From the NCBI GenBank assembly GCA_947631455.1, contig CANRLH010000011.1, positions 1 through 51,090 on the forward strand: DNA of 51,090 nucleotides, written 5' to 3'. The translations under genes and the position numbers were made by a program. Positions 1 to 7,717 of the stretch are shown one piece after another. A model generated the notes under the pieces. The model was not told where the DNA came from. It was given only the letters and a program-made list of their open reading frames with translations, and searched no databases. The DNA is from an uncultured Clostridia bacterium (GTDB lineage: Bacteria; Bacillota; Clostridia; Oscillospirales; Ruminococcaceae). Position 1 is the first letter of the stretch, and each line of letters begins with the position of its first letter.

Positions 1-148
1 GCAAGAGAGTTGACTTCCCTGCTCCTGATTTGCCTATTACCGCAACCATTTCACCGTCTTTGATTTCTGCCGAAACTTCGTGAAGTGCTTCGAACTCGTT
101 CGCTTTTTTAGGGTTGTAAATCTTCACAATTTCATTAAGCTTTACCAT
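1..148 (-). CDS. ABC transporter ATP-binding protein, N-terminal part (cut by window edge)
   Basis: The first 49 codons of a LolD/MacB-type ABC ATPase are visible, running off the left edge. The protein starts MVKLNEIVKIYNP and reaches a Walker A motif GKSGAGKST just before the edge. An SD-like GGAGAA lies upstream of the ATG at 148. It begins 11 nt after the stop of the neighbouring ATPase gene (160-852) on the same strand, so it is probably co-transcribed. ATPases of this type energise FtsX-like permeases that extrude peptides or lipoproteins, or sense antimicrobial peptides. The Q-loop, signature and Walker B lie outside the window, so activity cannot be judged. Confidence 0.85.
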   Translation of the reverse strand, partial: MVKLNEIVKIYNPKKANEFEALHEVSAEIKDGEMVAVIGKSGAGKSTLL

Positions 149-159
149 ATCAAATTCTC

Positions 160-852
160 CTATTCATTTGATTTTATTATCTCTCCGTCGCTTATTTCAA
201 TAACCCTGTCACATTTCTCTGCGACCTTTGGGTCGTGCGTGACAACCACAATCGTTAAACCACTATCCCTATTTATCTTTTTAAAAAGCTCTATAATATC
301 GTTGCTTGACTTTTTATCCAACGAAGCCGTTGGCTCGTCCGCAAGCAAAACCTTTGGATTTGACACAAGAGCTTTTGCTATTGCAACCCGCTGCTTTTGT
401 CCGCCAGAAAGCTCCGTAATCTTTCTTTTTATGTGATTGTCATTAAGCCCTACAAGTTTTATGGCATCAAGTGTTTTTTTATTGACATCTTTATACGGAA
501 CATCCTTATTAAACATAAGGGGAATACGCACATTTTTATACACAGTATCGTCAGGTATAAGCGACATATCCTGCAAAATTATACTTATTTCCTTGTTTCT
601 CAAAGCGTTACGCTGATTTTCTGTTAAGTCCTTAAGTTCCGCACCATTATATGTACAGCTACCACTTTCATATGAATCCAAACAGCTAATTATATGAAGT
701 ATAGTCGATTTTCCTGAGCCCGACACACCTATCAGACCTACAAGCTCACCTTCAGCTATATTCATATTTATGCCCTTTAACGCCAGAAACTCATTAGGCT
801 TTCCGCTGTTATATGTTTTATAAATATCAATTAATTTAATAATATCTTTCAT
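160..852 (-). CDS. ABC transporter ATP-binding protein (LolD/MacB type)
   Basis: A 230-residue cytoplasmic ATPase of the family that powers FtsX-like permeases. All core motifs are present: Walker A GVSGSGKST, a Q-loop in IILQDM, signature LSGGQKQRVAIAKAL, Walker B VLLADEPTASLD and the H-loop VVVTHD. I chose the ATG at 852, preceded by AGGA, over an in-frame GTG at 870. With this start it overlaps the end of the upstream permease gene (836-2023) by 17 bp, which indicates translational coupling. It is the third gene of a minus-strand operon (small protein, two permeases, ATPase, second ATPase). The substrate cannot be read from the sequence. It is clearly similar to the ATPase at 29280-29957. 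Confidence 0.92.
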   Translation of the reverse strand: MKDIIKLIDIYKTYNSGKPNEFLALKGINMNIAEGELVGLIGVSGSGKSTILHIISCLDSYESGSCTYNGAELKDLTENQRNALRNKEISIILQDMSLIPDDTVYKNVRIPLMFNKDVPYKDVNKKTLDAIKLVGLNDNHIKRKITELSGGQKQRVAIAKALVSNPKVLLADEPTASLDKKSSNDIIELFKKINRDSGLTIVVVTHDPKVAEKCDRVIEISDGEIIKSNE

Positions 853-2023
853 TACTGCCCATCCTAACACTGTTTATGATTTTGTTTTTACTTAGCGAGT
901 ATACGGTCTGTAAAAATACTATCATCATCAATATAATATTAAATGCACACGACAAAATAAAGCAAATAGTCGGTACTCCACCAATGTTTATGTAGACAAG
1001 TACTGTAAACACGATTATCGAAAGTATCAAGCCAATTATAAACGGAATAAATTGTGTTGCAAACTCAATTCCTATACATTTCTTTATGCTGCACCCGCTT
1101 AAGTTATATAACGCATACGTATGCCTTGCCTTTTTTTGTCTCATAATAGAAAGGCTACATACTGCGGCAAACGCATAGCATATAAGCATAAGTACAAATG
1201 CTATAACAGCTGATCCCTGACCTATCACATCTTTCGATATTGCCTCATCAAGATAAGTAGAGGTATCGCAGAATCTTTTGTTTTTTGATAAATCAACTCC
1301 ATTTTTTACAAGGGACTTTTCAATAAACGCTGAATTTAAATAACCATACGCGCCTATTTTTTCAAAATCTGGAATGTATAAAATTAACGGCCTGTATTTT
1401 TCCAAGCCATATCTCTCAGAATATCGTTTATACATATTGCTGATACTATATCCTCCACTATATTCGGTACAGAGTGAATGATCATAAACTCCTACTACCC
1501 TGGCATTAAAACTCAGATCCTTTTTTCCGCTTGAAGGATAATTATAATAGCAAAATTTTCCGTAATCGCCAAGTTTGATGCTTTTATCCTCTGCGTATTG
1601 ATCGGGAATAATAATTTGTATTTCATCTGATGAAGTATCAAACCAGCTTCCGTCTACTATAGGTATATACGCTTTTTCAGCAAGCCCCTTATTAAATGCA
1701 GAAAATTGTACAGGATCTTTTCCCTCAAAATTTCCGAAATGATATAATGAAATCATCCAGTTATTTCTGTCGGATATCGTATCGAGATATTTATAAAGTG
1801 TCTCCCCCACATCGCTGCTTTTATCAATTATCTCACCGTTTGTCTGATAGCAGTCTTGTAAATCAGTATGCATAAACGCAAAATACCTGTCAAACGAAAT
1901 GTAAAAATAATTAAAGGATAATGCAAGAAATGTAATGCATAAGACAGCCTGTAATACAGAAAAAGAAACAAAAAGCTTGTTTTTGCGTATATTGTTAAAA
2001 ATCAAGGCTAATGTCTTTTTCAT
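836..2023 (-). CDS. FtsX-like ABC transporter permease
   Basis: A 395-residue membrane protein with the FtsX/MacB layout. There is one N-terminal membrane segment (about residues 18-42), an extracellular domain of about 220 residues, and three C-terminal membrane segments (about 272-292, 315-340, 350-375). The ATG at 2023 overlaps the stop of the preceding permease (ATGA) and has GAGGAA upstream. The extracellular domain has no family signature I recognise. With the short 2020-2589 permease and the ATPase it probably forms an exporter or peptide-sensing complex. FtsX-type complexes are mechanotransmitters, so secretion, resistance and signalling are all open. Confidence 0.8.
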   Translation of the reverse strand: MKKTLALIFNNIRKNKLFVSFSVLQAVLCITFLALSFNYFYISFDRYFAFMHTDLQDCYQTNGEIIDKSSDVGETLYKYLDTISDRNNWMISLYHFGNFEGKDPVQFSAFNKGLAEKAYIPIVDGSWFDTSSDEIQIIIPDQYAEDKSIKLGDYGKFCYYNYPSSGKKDLSFNARVVGVYDHSLCTEYSGGYSISNMYKRYSERYGLEKYRPLILYIPDFEKIGAYGYLNSAFIEKSLVKNGVDLSKNKRFCDTSTYLDEAISKDVIGQGSAVIAFVLMLICYAFAAVCSLSIMRQKKARHTYALYNLSGCSIKKCIGIEFATQFIPFIIGLILSIIVFTVLVYINIGGVPTICFILSCAFNIILMMIVFLQTVYSLSKNKIINSVRMGSNERYY

Positions 2024-2589
2024 CTTAAATTCCTCACAAACCTTATTTTTTTACACAGCCTTGAAATATGACGGAAAATGATCAGGGAAATAACAAGCAT
2101 AAGTATAAAGGACTCAATCATTGCATACTCGTTTTTTAATACTCCCAATTCATTATCCAGGAAATCATAGAGAGGAATTGATATAATCACCCCTAAAATC
2201 ATGGCAACCAACACAAAAAACTCATTTTGCAAAAACCATATCATTCTTATCTTTTTTCTGCTGCCGCCGGATAAATAATATATTGCGGCGGTATCCTTTT
2301 CATTTTCAGACACAGCGTTTAAAAGAATTTTAAGTATTAAATAGCATAAAACAAGCGCCACTAAACAAATAAGCAAGCTTTGAAATCTTTCATCATTAAA
2401 CCTTGTTGTCTTTTCACCGGTAAACGGATCGGTAAACTTATAAATCAACATAGGAGAATTGATACTAAGCACAAAAAAGAACGAGAGATAAGAAATAAGG
2501 TATGTAAATATCTCAATAACAGCAAGAAAAGGATTGTTACATAAGGTCTTTGCCACTCCCGAGAATAATAATACAGCTGACTTTTTCAC
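2020..2589 (-). CDS. Short membrane protein, probable partner permease of the ABC complex
   Basis: A 189-residue protein with four predicted membrane segments (about 20-45, 68-92, 118-140, 152-172) and short basic loops. The start is a GTG at 2589 with GGTGAT eight bases upstream. Its stop overlaps the next permease's start by 4 bp. It lacks the large extracellular domain of its neighbour and resembles the C-terminal bundle of an FtsX permease. Inference: the pair is one FtsX heterodimer, or a single large bacteriocin-exporter-type permease split in two. No motif identifies a substrate. Confidence 0.7.
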   Translation of the reverse strand: MKKSAVLLFSGVAKTLCNNPFLAVIEIFTYLISYLSFFFVLSINSPMLIYKFTDPFTGEKTTRFNDERFQSLLICLVALVLCYLILKILLNAVSENEKDTAAIYYLSGGSRKKIRMIWFLQNEFFVLVAMILGVIISIPLYDFLDNELGVLKNEYAMIESFILMLVISLIIFRHISRLCKKIRFVRNLR

Positions 2590-2613
2590 AACTAAATCAC
2601 CAACTTAATTCTC

Positions 2614-2934
2614 TTAATAATAATCTGTCAATAACTGATCAAAGTATCCGTAACGTTCGTTATTACATATAAATCTGGCTCTTGCCCAGTTTGCGTTATT
2701 GCTGTCAACCTCCAACGTAAAAGTTGCCTTTTTTGTTGGTGTAACAACATGCTTTTCCTCAACTTTTTCTTTTACCTTTCCATTATCATCAGTATAGTTT
2801 ATTCTAACCCTTAAAACCATTCTGACAGGAACATCACAGGTTAAGGTCAAATGTGCATCGTCTTTAAATAAGTGATTGTCACAATTAAGTATAGCTTTTG
2901 CCTTATATTGGGTTTGCTTACCGCTTTTGTACAT
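2614..2934 (-). CDS. Small protein of unknown function, first gene of the ABC operon
   Basis: A 106-residue product I do not recognise. It looks beta-strand-rich, has two cysteines (in LNCDN and ICNNE), a lysine-rich middle and an aromatic C-terminus YGYFDQLLTDYY. No signal peptide is visible from the ATG at 2934. That start has only a poorly spaced GGGG before it, and the frame stays open upstream to a TGA without another start codon. A better-placed ATG in another frame (beginning MNKNNS) ends after six codons. The gene may therefore have lost its original 5' end by a frameshift. Its position ahead of two permeases and an ATPase suggests a secreted peptide, pheromone or accessory protein of the transporter. 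This is inference from context only. Confidence 0.5.
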   Translation of the reverse strand: MYKSGKQTQYKAKAILNCDNHLFKDDAHLTLTCDVPVRMVLRVRINYTDDNGKVKEKVEEKHVVTPTKKATFTLEVDSNNANWARARFICNNERYGYFDQLLTDYY

Positions 2935-3058
2935 AAACCCCGAATTTGTACTTGTGTCAGCTATTGTTTTTGTTCATTCTCTAAAATATGTAATTTAACT
3001 ACCACATTGTAATAACCCTACAATATATAACGCGGAAATTATTACCCCTCCATTTATA

Positions 3059-3085
3059 ATTATAGCATATTTACTGATCAGTAAA
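3059..3085 (-). promoter_or_regulatory. Promoter with extended -10 and a perfect 16-bp palindrome (candidate operator)
   Basis: Reading leftward, TATGCTATAAT gives an extended -10 (TATAAT at 3064-3059). Immediately upstream lies the perfect palindrome TTTACTGATCAGTAAA (3070-3085), covering the -35/spacer region. A dyad in that place is a typical repressor or activator site. The transcript would lead into the small-protein gene at 2934 after about 115 nt. Binding by a regulator is inference. Confidence 0.55.
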
Positions 3086-3167
3086 AGTTCTTTTACATAA
3101 ATTTACAAAATTTGTATTTTTGCACAAAAAACCAGTTAGTGGTTTGTGCAGTGTGATGTAAAAAAAG

Positions 3168-3213
3168 CTTTTATTCATTTGATTTTATTATCTCTCTGGA
3201 CTGGGCCTTTCCG
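3168..3213 (-). pseudogene. Scar of a deleted ABC ATPase gene (3' end only)
   Basis: The last codons of the ATPase gene at 160-852 are repeated here almost exactly. Both places read EIIKSNE followed by a stop, with a shared stretch of about 25 bp (164-188 and 3172-3196). Upstream of that the frame stays open for about a dozen codons (VITIIIIGKAQSR), which no longer resemble the ATPase closely. This is the remains of an additional copy of the cassette that was lost by deletion. Confidence 0.6.
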
Positions 3214-3233
3214 ATGATGATTATAGTTATTAC

Positions 3234-3257
3234 AAAAAAAGCCCTCGTCTGAGGACT
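3234..3257 (-). terminator. Rho-independent terminator of the cstA-like gene
   Basis: On the minus strand a 7-bp stem AGTCCTC/GAGGGCT (one G-T pair) with a 4-base loop is followed by seven T. It lies about 130 bp after the stop of the transporter gene. Confidence 0.75.
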
Positions 3258-3383
3258 TTTAAACAAGATAATTTGATGCTTAAGAGTCAATTGCTGAAAA
3301 CGCCATTATTTATAATCCACTCTATCCGTAAAACCCGTTCTGTTATTCTATAAAACACACTGTTGCACTGACTGTTTTATATT

Positions 3384-4859
3384 TCACTTGTGAAGAGTAG
3401 ACTGTGCAGTGTTCACACGCACGATCTGCGAATTGTTCTTTCCGCCGTAAATTATCAACGCCACGCCGTATGCCACGGTAAGAACTCCGGCTATGACATA
3501 GCTGATCAGCCACGGCAAATTGAACCCGATAGCCGCGTTCAAAATAAAGCTTGATATTACGAACATATAAAACATACCCGGTATAAGAGACAAGAAAAAC
3601 GGCTGTTTATTCCGCATCATATAAACCGTAATCATTGCAAACGCAAACACGGCAATAGTTTGATTTGCCCATGCGAAGTAACGCCAAAGTATGCTGAATC
3701 CTCCCGCATTCACTTTCGCAAACACTAAAACCGCGGCAACTATCGTAAATATCACAAGCGAAATTCCGAGTCTGTTTGTTTTCTTCGACTGGTCAATTTT
3801 CAGCGCATCTGCAACTATAAGCCTGAGCGAGCGAAGAGCTGTATCACCGGAAGTAATCGGAAGTACGATAATCCCTATTACGGCTATAATTCCCCCAACG
3901 CTGCCGAGTAAATCTTTAGCGATGACACCGACAACATCTGTTGGACTTGTCTCGGCTGTAGCTAACCCGAGCTTCATAACGCCCATCGCCGCAGCAGCCC
4001 ATATCATTGCAATAAAGCCCTCGGCAATCATCATATTGTAAAATGTCATTCTACCCTCTTTTTCGCTCCTCATTGTACGGGAGATCAGAGTGGATTGCGT
4101 TGAATGAAACCCGGATACTATTCCGCAAGCGACAGTAACAAAGAATACCGGTATGAAATGAAGTCCCTGTGGATGAACACCTGCAATACCCGTTGTCCAT
4201 ATATTGTCTAGCGAATAACCTTTTACAAACAAACCGATAAACACACCAACTGCCGATAAGACAAGCAGCATACCGAATATCGGATATATCTTTCCGATAA
4301 TTTTATCAATAGGAAACAGCGTGGCAATCACATAATACAAAAAAATCACACCGTATACTATCCATACCACAGGATTTGTTACACCGCTATCTGCATTTAA
4401 AATCTGAGTTATGAACAAGTCTCCGGGAGTATAGATAAACACTGTACCGACAAGCAGCATCAATAAACATACGAAAACATTATAAATCGGATATATATAT
4501 TTACCCAGATATTTTCGTATAAGCGTAGGCATTTGTGCACCATCGTCGCGTACAGAAATCATACCGCACATATAATCGTGAAACGCACCTCCGATTATAC
4601 AACCGATAGGTATTGTCAAAAATGCAATCGGTCCGAAAAGAATACCCTGTATCGGACCTAAAATAGGTCCGGTTCCGGCAATGTTCAAAAGCTGAATAAG
4701 TGAATTTTTCCACTTTTTCATAGGTACGAAATCCATACCATCATTTAAACGCACCGCAGGTGTTTCGCGGTCATCGGGTTTGAAAATCTTTTCACATACC
4801 TTACCGTACAAAGCGCCTCCGATCAGGAGAATTAAAAGACCAATAACAAATGTAATCAT
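3384..4859 (-). CDS. cstA: CstA-family carbon starvation / peptide-pyruvate transporter
   Basis: A 491-residue polytopic inner-membrane protein of the CstA family (proton-coupled uptake of peptides or pyruvate when carbon is short). Family signatures visible: an N-terminal TM followed by GGALYGK, the region NIAGTGPILGPIQG near residue 60, GGAFHDYMCGM near 95, and SGFHSTQSTLISRTM in the middle. About 13 hydrophobic segments can be counted. The length fits the short Clostridia form rather than the E. coli form of about 700. I preferred the ATG at 4859 (GAGGAG eight bases upstream) to a GTG nine bases earlier. It is monocistronic, with its own promoter and terminator. Confidence 0.88.
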   Translation of the reverse strand: MITFVIGLLILLIGGALYGKVCEKIFKPDDRETPAVRLNDGMDFVPMKKWKNSLIQLLNIAGTGPILGPIQGILFGPIAFLTIPIGCIIGGAFHDYMCGMISVRDDGAQMPTLIRKYLGKYIYPIYNVFVCLLMLLVGTVFIYTPGDLFITQILNADSGVTNPVVWIVYGVIFLYYVIATLFPIDKIIGKIYPIFGMLLVLSAVGVFIGLFVKGYSLDNIWTTGIAGVHPQGLHFIPVFFVTVACGIVSGFHSTQSTLISRTMRSEKEGRMTFYNMMIAEGFIAMIWAAAAMGVMKLGLATAETSPTDVVGVIAKDLLGSVGGIIAVIGIIVLPITSGDTALRSLRLIVADALKIDQSKKTNRLGISLVIFTIVAAVLVFAKVNAGGFSILWRYFAWANQTIAVFAFAMITVYMMRNKQPFFLSLIPGMFYMFVISSFILNAAIGFNLPWLISYVIAGVLTVAYGVALIIYGGKNNSQIVRVNTAQSTLHK

Positions 4860-4913
4860 ATATGTCACTCCTCAAACAGTATTCCTATAGGTTGTCACAA
4901 TCTATTACTCAAT

Positions 4914-4942
4914 ATTATAGCACAAGTTTTACAAATTAACAA
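4914..4942 (-). promoter_or_regulatory. Promoter of the cstA-like gene
   Basis: Minus-strand TTGTTA, 17 bp, TATAAT, with an extended TGTGC just before the -10. It lies about 55 bp upstream of the start codon and touches the terminator tail of the next operon. Confidence 0.6.
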
Positions 4943-4974
4943 GAGCCTGACGTCGGGCTTGTGCGACATCAGGC
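4930..4974 (-). terminator. Terminator of the flavodoxin operon
   Basis: Minus-strand stem of 11 bp (GCCTGATGTCG/CGACGTCAGGC, one wobble pair) followed by the T-rich TCTTGTTAATTTGT. It starts about 20 bp after the flavodoxin stop codon. Confidence 0.7.
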
Positions 4975-4993
4975 ACTTCCAATCATTTCTAAA

Positions 4994-5617
4994 TCAGTTG
5001 ATTCCAAGCCCGTTTGCCCACGCAAGCACATCGTCTGAGGAGGCACCTGCGGAAAAGCGGTGCCCGTCAAGCCATGTGGCTTTGCTGGCAACTGTCTTCA
5101 ATGCCGAATCGCTGCTGCCAAATCCGCTGCTGGCGGAGGTGCAGAACGCGACCAGGGTCTTGCCGGAGAAATCATAACCTTCGATAAACGTACTCATAAT
5201 TCTCGGAGCTTCTCCCCACCAGATGGGATAACCGATGAACACAACATCGTACTGCTCCATATTCTCCACCGAGCCGGATATCGCCGGACGGGCGTCAGGG
5301 TCGTTCATTTCCACAGAGGAACGGCTCCCCGAATTGCCGTAGTCCAGATCTTCGTCCGTATAGGGCTGTTCCGGCGTGATCTCGTAAATATCAGCGCCAA
5401 GCCCGTCTGCTAATTTCTGCGCTACTCCCTCGGTGTTATTCGTGGCGGAGAAATAGGCCACAAGGATTTTGCTGCCCTCCGGCTCATTATCCGGCGCAGA
5501 TGGGGCCTCGGTCTGCGAGGCTTCCGTGCCGCTCTGGGGCTGCTCACTGCTACCTGCACAGGCGGCAAGGGACAGCGCCATCATGGCCGCAAGTAAAATC
5601 GTTACGATCTTTTTCAT
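4994..5617 (-). CDS. Flavodoxin-domain lipoprotein
   Basis: A 207-residue exported protein. Residues 1-20 are a lipoprotein signal with lipobox LSLAAC, so it should be anchored outside the membrane. A Ser/Glu/Pro-rich linker follows to about residue 48, then a flavodoxin fold begins ILVAYFSATNNTEGVA, the FMN phosphate-loop region. GYPIWWGEAPRIM around residue 130 is typical of the Flavodoxin_4 type. FMN-dependent electron transfer outside the cell is the expected role. Base composition looks GC-richer than flanking genes. It lies 2 bp after the CMD-cupin gene, in the same operon. Confidence 0.85.
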   Translation of the reverse strand: MKKIVTILLAAMMALSLAACAGSSEQPQSGTEASQTEAPSAPDNEPEGSKILVAYFSATNNTEGVAQKLADGLGADIYEITPEQPYTDEDLDYGNSGSRSSVEMNDPDARPAISGSVENMEQYDVVFIGYPIWWGEAPRIMSTFIEGYDFSGKTLVAFCTSASSGFGSSDSALKTVASKATWLDGHRFSAGASSDDVLAWANGLGIN

Positions 5618-5619
5618 TT

Positions 5620-6375
5620 TTATTTCAAACCTCCGTATTGCTTATCATCCACTGGCTCCAACCATTCGTTGGAACCATTTTCTCCCGGCACCTCAATAGC
5701 AAGGTGGCTGAACCAACTATCCGGCGCGGCGCCGTGCCAGTGCTTGACGCCTGTGGGAATGTTGATGCAGTCTCCTGGGTTCATTTCAATCGCTTCTTTA
5801 CCCCACTCCTGATAATAACCACGACCGCCGACGCAGATGAGAATTTGTCCGCCGCCCTTGTCGGCATGGTGGATATGCCAATTATTCCGGCATCCAGGCT
5901 CAAAGGTCACGTTGAAAATGCCGACCTGCTCTTTTGATACGGGAGCAAGATAGCTCTGCCCGATGAAATACTCCTTAAAGCCGTCATTGGGCGCGCCGAT
6001 GGGGAAAAGAATCGTGTTTTGATATTTGTCTTTCTCCGTCAGCTCCGGCACCGCTTCGTTCCATACTTCTTTTGCCAGACGGAACACCGCCCACGCCTTA
6101 GGCCAGCCAACATAAAAGCCAACATGAGTCACGATGGCGGCGATCTCCGCCTTTGTTACGCCATGAGCCTTGGCGTTTTCCAGGTGATAAGTCAGCGACG
6201 AATCGGTGATGCCCGACGACATCAGCGCTACCACGGTGATGATGCACCGGGTCTTTAAGTCAATATCGGGATTGTTCCAGTTCTCGCCAAAGAGAATGTC
6301 ATCGTTGAAATGTGCAAAATCCGGCGCGAAGTCGCCCAGCTGATTTCTGCCCGCTGTCTGTGTGATTTTTTCCAT
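5620..6375 (-). CDS. Carboxymuconolactone decarboxylase-like / cupin fusion protein
   Basis: A 251-residue cytoplasmic protein of two domains. Residues 1-120 are CMD/AhpD-like (RCIITVVALMSSG, then HLENAKAHGVTKAEI), and about 140-235 form a cupin with the metal-binding pattern NWHIHH, a Gly-rich turn, and later GVKHWHG. The usual AhpD CxxC pair is absent from the CMD part, so it is probably not a peroxidase partner. Such fusions often sit beside flavodoxins and aldo/keto reductases, as here. The exact substrate is unknown. SD GGAGGA lies upstream of the ATG at 6375. Confidence 0.85.
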   Translation of the reverse strand: MEKITQTAGRNQLGDFAPDFAHFNDDILFGENWNNPDIDLKTRCIITVVALMSSGITDSSLTYHLENAKAHGVTKAEIAAIVTHVGFYVGWPKAWAVFRLAKEVWNEAVPELTEKDKYQNTILFPIGAPNDGFKEYFIGQSYLAPVSKEQVGIFNVTFEPGCRNNWHIHHADKGGGQILICVGGRGYYQEWGKEAIEMNPGDCINIPTGVKHWHGAAPDSWFSHLAIEVPGENGSNEWLEPVDDKQYGGLK

Positions 6376-6400
6376 GATATGATCCTCCTGTATTTGAATT

Positions 6401-6553
6401 TTAGACTACATTTCCGGCCTTCTGCTTTCCGTTCTGTGCCATGACGCCGACCAGCGTGTGGGGAACATAAAGTTCCTCCAGATAGTCGATCTCGTCCTGT
6501 GTCCTTGGAGTGAACTTCGTGGCAATTATATAATCGTCCCGCTTGTCATATAC
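6401..6553 (-). pseudogene. Remnant of an aldo/keto reductase with a large internal deletion
   Basis: About 50 codons are open to a TAA at 6401-6403. The first part, DDYIIATKFTPR, looks like the early beta-strand of an aldo/keto reductase. It runs straight into EIDYLEELYVPHTLVGVMAQ, typical of the family's C-terminus. Roughly 250 intervening residues are missing and no start codon is present. It lies directly after the operon promoter, so it is now transcribed as leader of the CMD-cupin and flavodoxin genes. The family call rests on remembered motifs. Confidence 0.65.
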
Positions 6554-6556
6554 TTT

Positions 6557-6584
6557 ATTATAGCACAAAATCTGATTTTTGCAA
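6557..6584 (-). promoter_or_regulatory. Promoter of the CMD-cupin/flavodoxin operon
   Basis: Minus-strand TTGCAA, 16 bp, TATAAT with extended TGTGC before the -10. It lies directly upstream of the aldo/keto reductase scar. Confidence 0.55.
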
Positions 6585-6673
6585 TCAGCAGTATTATTTA
6601 CATTATACTTTACCTATAAATACAGCAGTTTAACATACTTATTCACTAATCAAGCAAATTGTCGATAGATGTG

Positions 6674-6701
6674 ACGAAACTAACAAAACAAGCATATTAT
6701 A
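6674..6701 (+). promoter_or_regulatory. Candidate sigma-K-type promoter of the collagen-like gene
   Basis: CATATTATA at 6693-6701 matches the sporulation sigma-K -10 pattern CATANNNTA, with an AC pair 17 bases upstream (6674-6675). The predicted start lies about 16 nt before the gene and its SD. The motif is short and AT-rich, so chance is possible. The mother-cell timing suits a spore-surface protein. Confidence 0.4.
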
Positions 6702-6723
6702 CTATAAAACAAAGGAGATAAAA

Positions 6724-7629
6724 ATGAATAAACAAAACTGTAATGAAAATCAAAACCAATGTAATAGTAACTCCCCTTGTCCATCTGAAAGAATAGGTCC
6801 ACGCGGATACAGAGGATTCAGAGGTCCTGCAGGTGCTGTCGGACCAAGAGGTCCTAGAGGATTTACAGGACCCGCAGGAGAAGTCGGTCCCGCCGGTCCA
6901 CAAGGACCTGCAGGCGAAACCGGTCCTGCCGGACCTCAAGGACCTGTAGGTGAAGTCGGTCCCGCCGGGCAACAGGGACTGCAAGGCGAAGTCGGTCCTG
7001 CCGGGCCACAGGGACTGCAAGGCGAAGTCGGTCCTGCCGGACCACAGGGACTGCAAGGCGAAGTCGGTCCCGCCGGACCACAGGGACTGCAAGGCGAAGT
7101 CGGTCCTGCCGGACCACAGGGTCTGCAAGGTGAAGTCGGTTCCGCTGGACCACAGGGACCTGCAGGTGAAGCCGGTCCCGCTGGACCACAGGGCGTACCG
7201 GGCGGTGTACTGAGCTTTGCGGACTTTTATGCACTAATGCCGCCTGATAACTCAGCAACCGTTGCCCCCGGAACAGACGTAAGCTTCCCAGAGGATGGAT
7301 CTAACAGTGGTACTGATATTGTGAGATCAGGTCCAAGCACTTTTACTCTTGCACCTATCGGAACTTATCAAGTACTGTTTCAGGTCAGCGTTACTGAACC
7401 CGGACAGCTAATGCTCACATTAAATGGAACAGAGCTTGATTATACTGTTGTAGGCCGCGCAACGGGAACATCTCAGATAATAGGTATGGCTATCGTTGCG
7501 ACTACATCAGAAAATTCTACTCTTACCGTTAGAAATCCAACCGGGAACTTGACAGCACTTACAATAACACCTCTTGCGTCAGGAACCCAACCAGTTTCTG
7601 CCCATCTTATAATCACTCAGATCCGGTAA
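6724..7629 (+). CDS. Collagen-like protein with BclA-type C-terminal domain
   Basis: A 301-residue protein. A short N-terminal region rich in Asn/Gln/Cys (residues 1-22) precedes a collagen-like Gly-X-Y domain (about 22-160). A C-terminal beta-sandwich (about 161-301) begins [15 protein letters not shown], like the trimerising domain of Bacillus exosporium BclA and clostridial homologues. There is no classical signal peptide, as in BclA. The SD AGGAGAT precedes the ATG. The Gly-X-Y region contains near-identical 36-bp (12-residue, [12 protein letters not shown]) tandem units. Expected place: hair-like filaments on the spore or cell surface. A single-gene transcript is bounded by a terminator at 7647. 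Confidence 0.9.
   Translation: MNKQNCNENQNQCNSNSPCPSERIGPRGYRGFRGPAGAVGPRGPRGFTGPAGEVGPAGPQGPAGETGPAGPQGPVGEVGPAGQQGLQGEVGPAGPQGLQGEVGPAGPQGLQGEVGPAGPQGLQGEVGPAGPQGLQGEVGSAGPQGPAGEAGPAGPQGVPGGVLSFADFYALMPPDNSATVAPGTDVSFPEDGSNSGTDIVRSGPSTFTLAPIGTYQVLFQVSVTEPGQLMLTLNGTELDYTVVGRATGTSQIIGMAIVATTSENSTLTVRNPTGNLTALTITPLASGTQPVSAHLIITQIR
6958..7140 (+). repeat. Tandem 36-bp coding repeats (12-residue collagen unit)
   Basis: About five consecutive units encode [12 protein letters not shown] with only a few silent or single-base differences, such as ggtcct versus ggtccc. Such arrays expand and contract by slippage or recombination, changing filament length. Confidence 0.85.
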
Positions 7630-7646
7630 AAAAGATAATTAAAGTA

Positions 7647-7673
7647 GGGGCGGCTTAGTGCCGTCCCTTTTTT
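7647..7673 (+). terminator. Terminator of the collagen-like gene
   Basis: An 8-bp GC-rich stem (GGGGCGGC/GCCGTCCC, one wobble) with a 5-base loop, then six T. Confidence 0.85.
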
Positions 7674-7717
7674 AACAGCGCCATATTTAACCATTAGATA
7701 AAAAGTACTGTTTTACT

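Noticed and set aside
3121-3150. Hairpin TGCACAAA/TTTGTGCA as a terminator
   Set aside because: The stem is bulged (three unpaired A) and no T tract follows on either strand, only an A-run.
6958-7140. CRISPR-like regular repeats
   Set aside because: The 36-bp repeats are contiguous, coding and without unique spacers, so they are tandem protein repeats.
6697-7258. Several long open frames on the opposite strand and in other frames of the collagen-like gene
   Set aside because: They are low-complexity shadows of Gly-X-Y coding repeats in other frames; no start signals.
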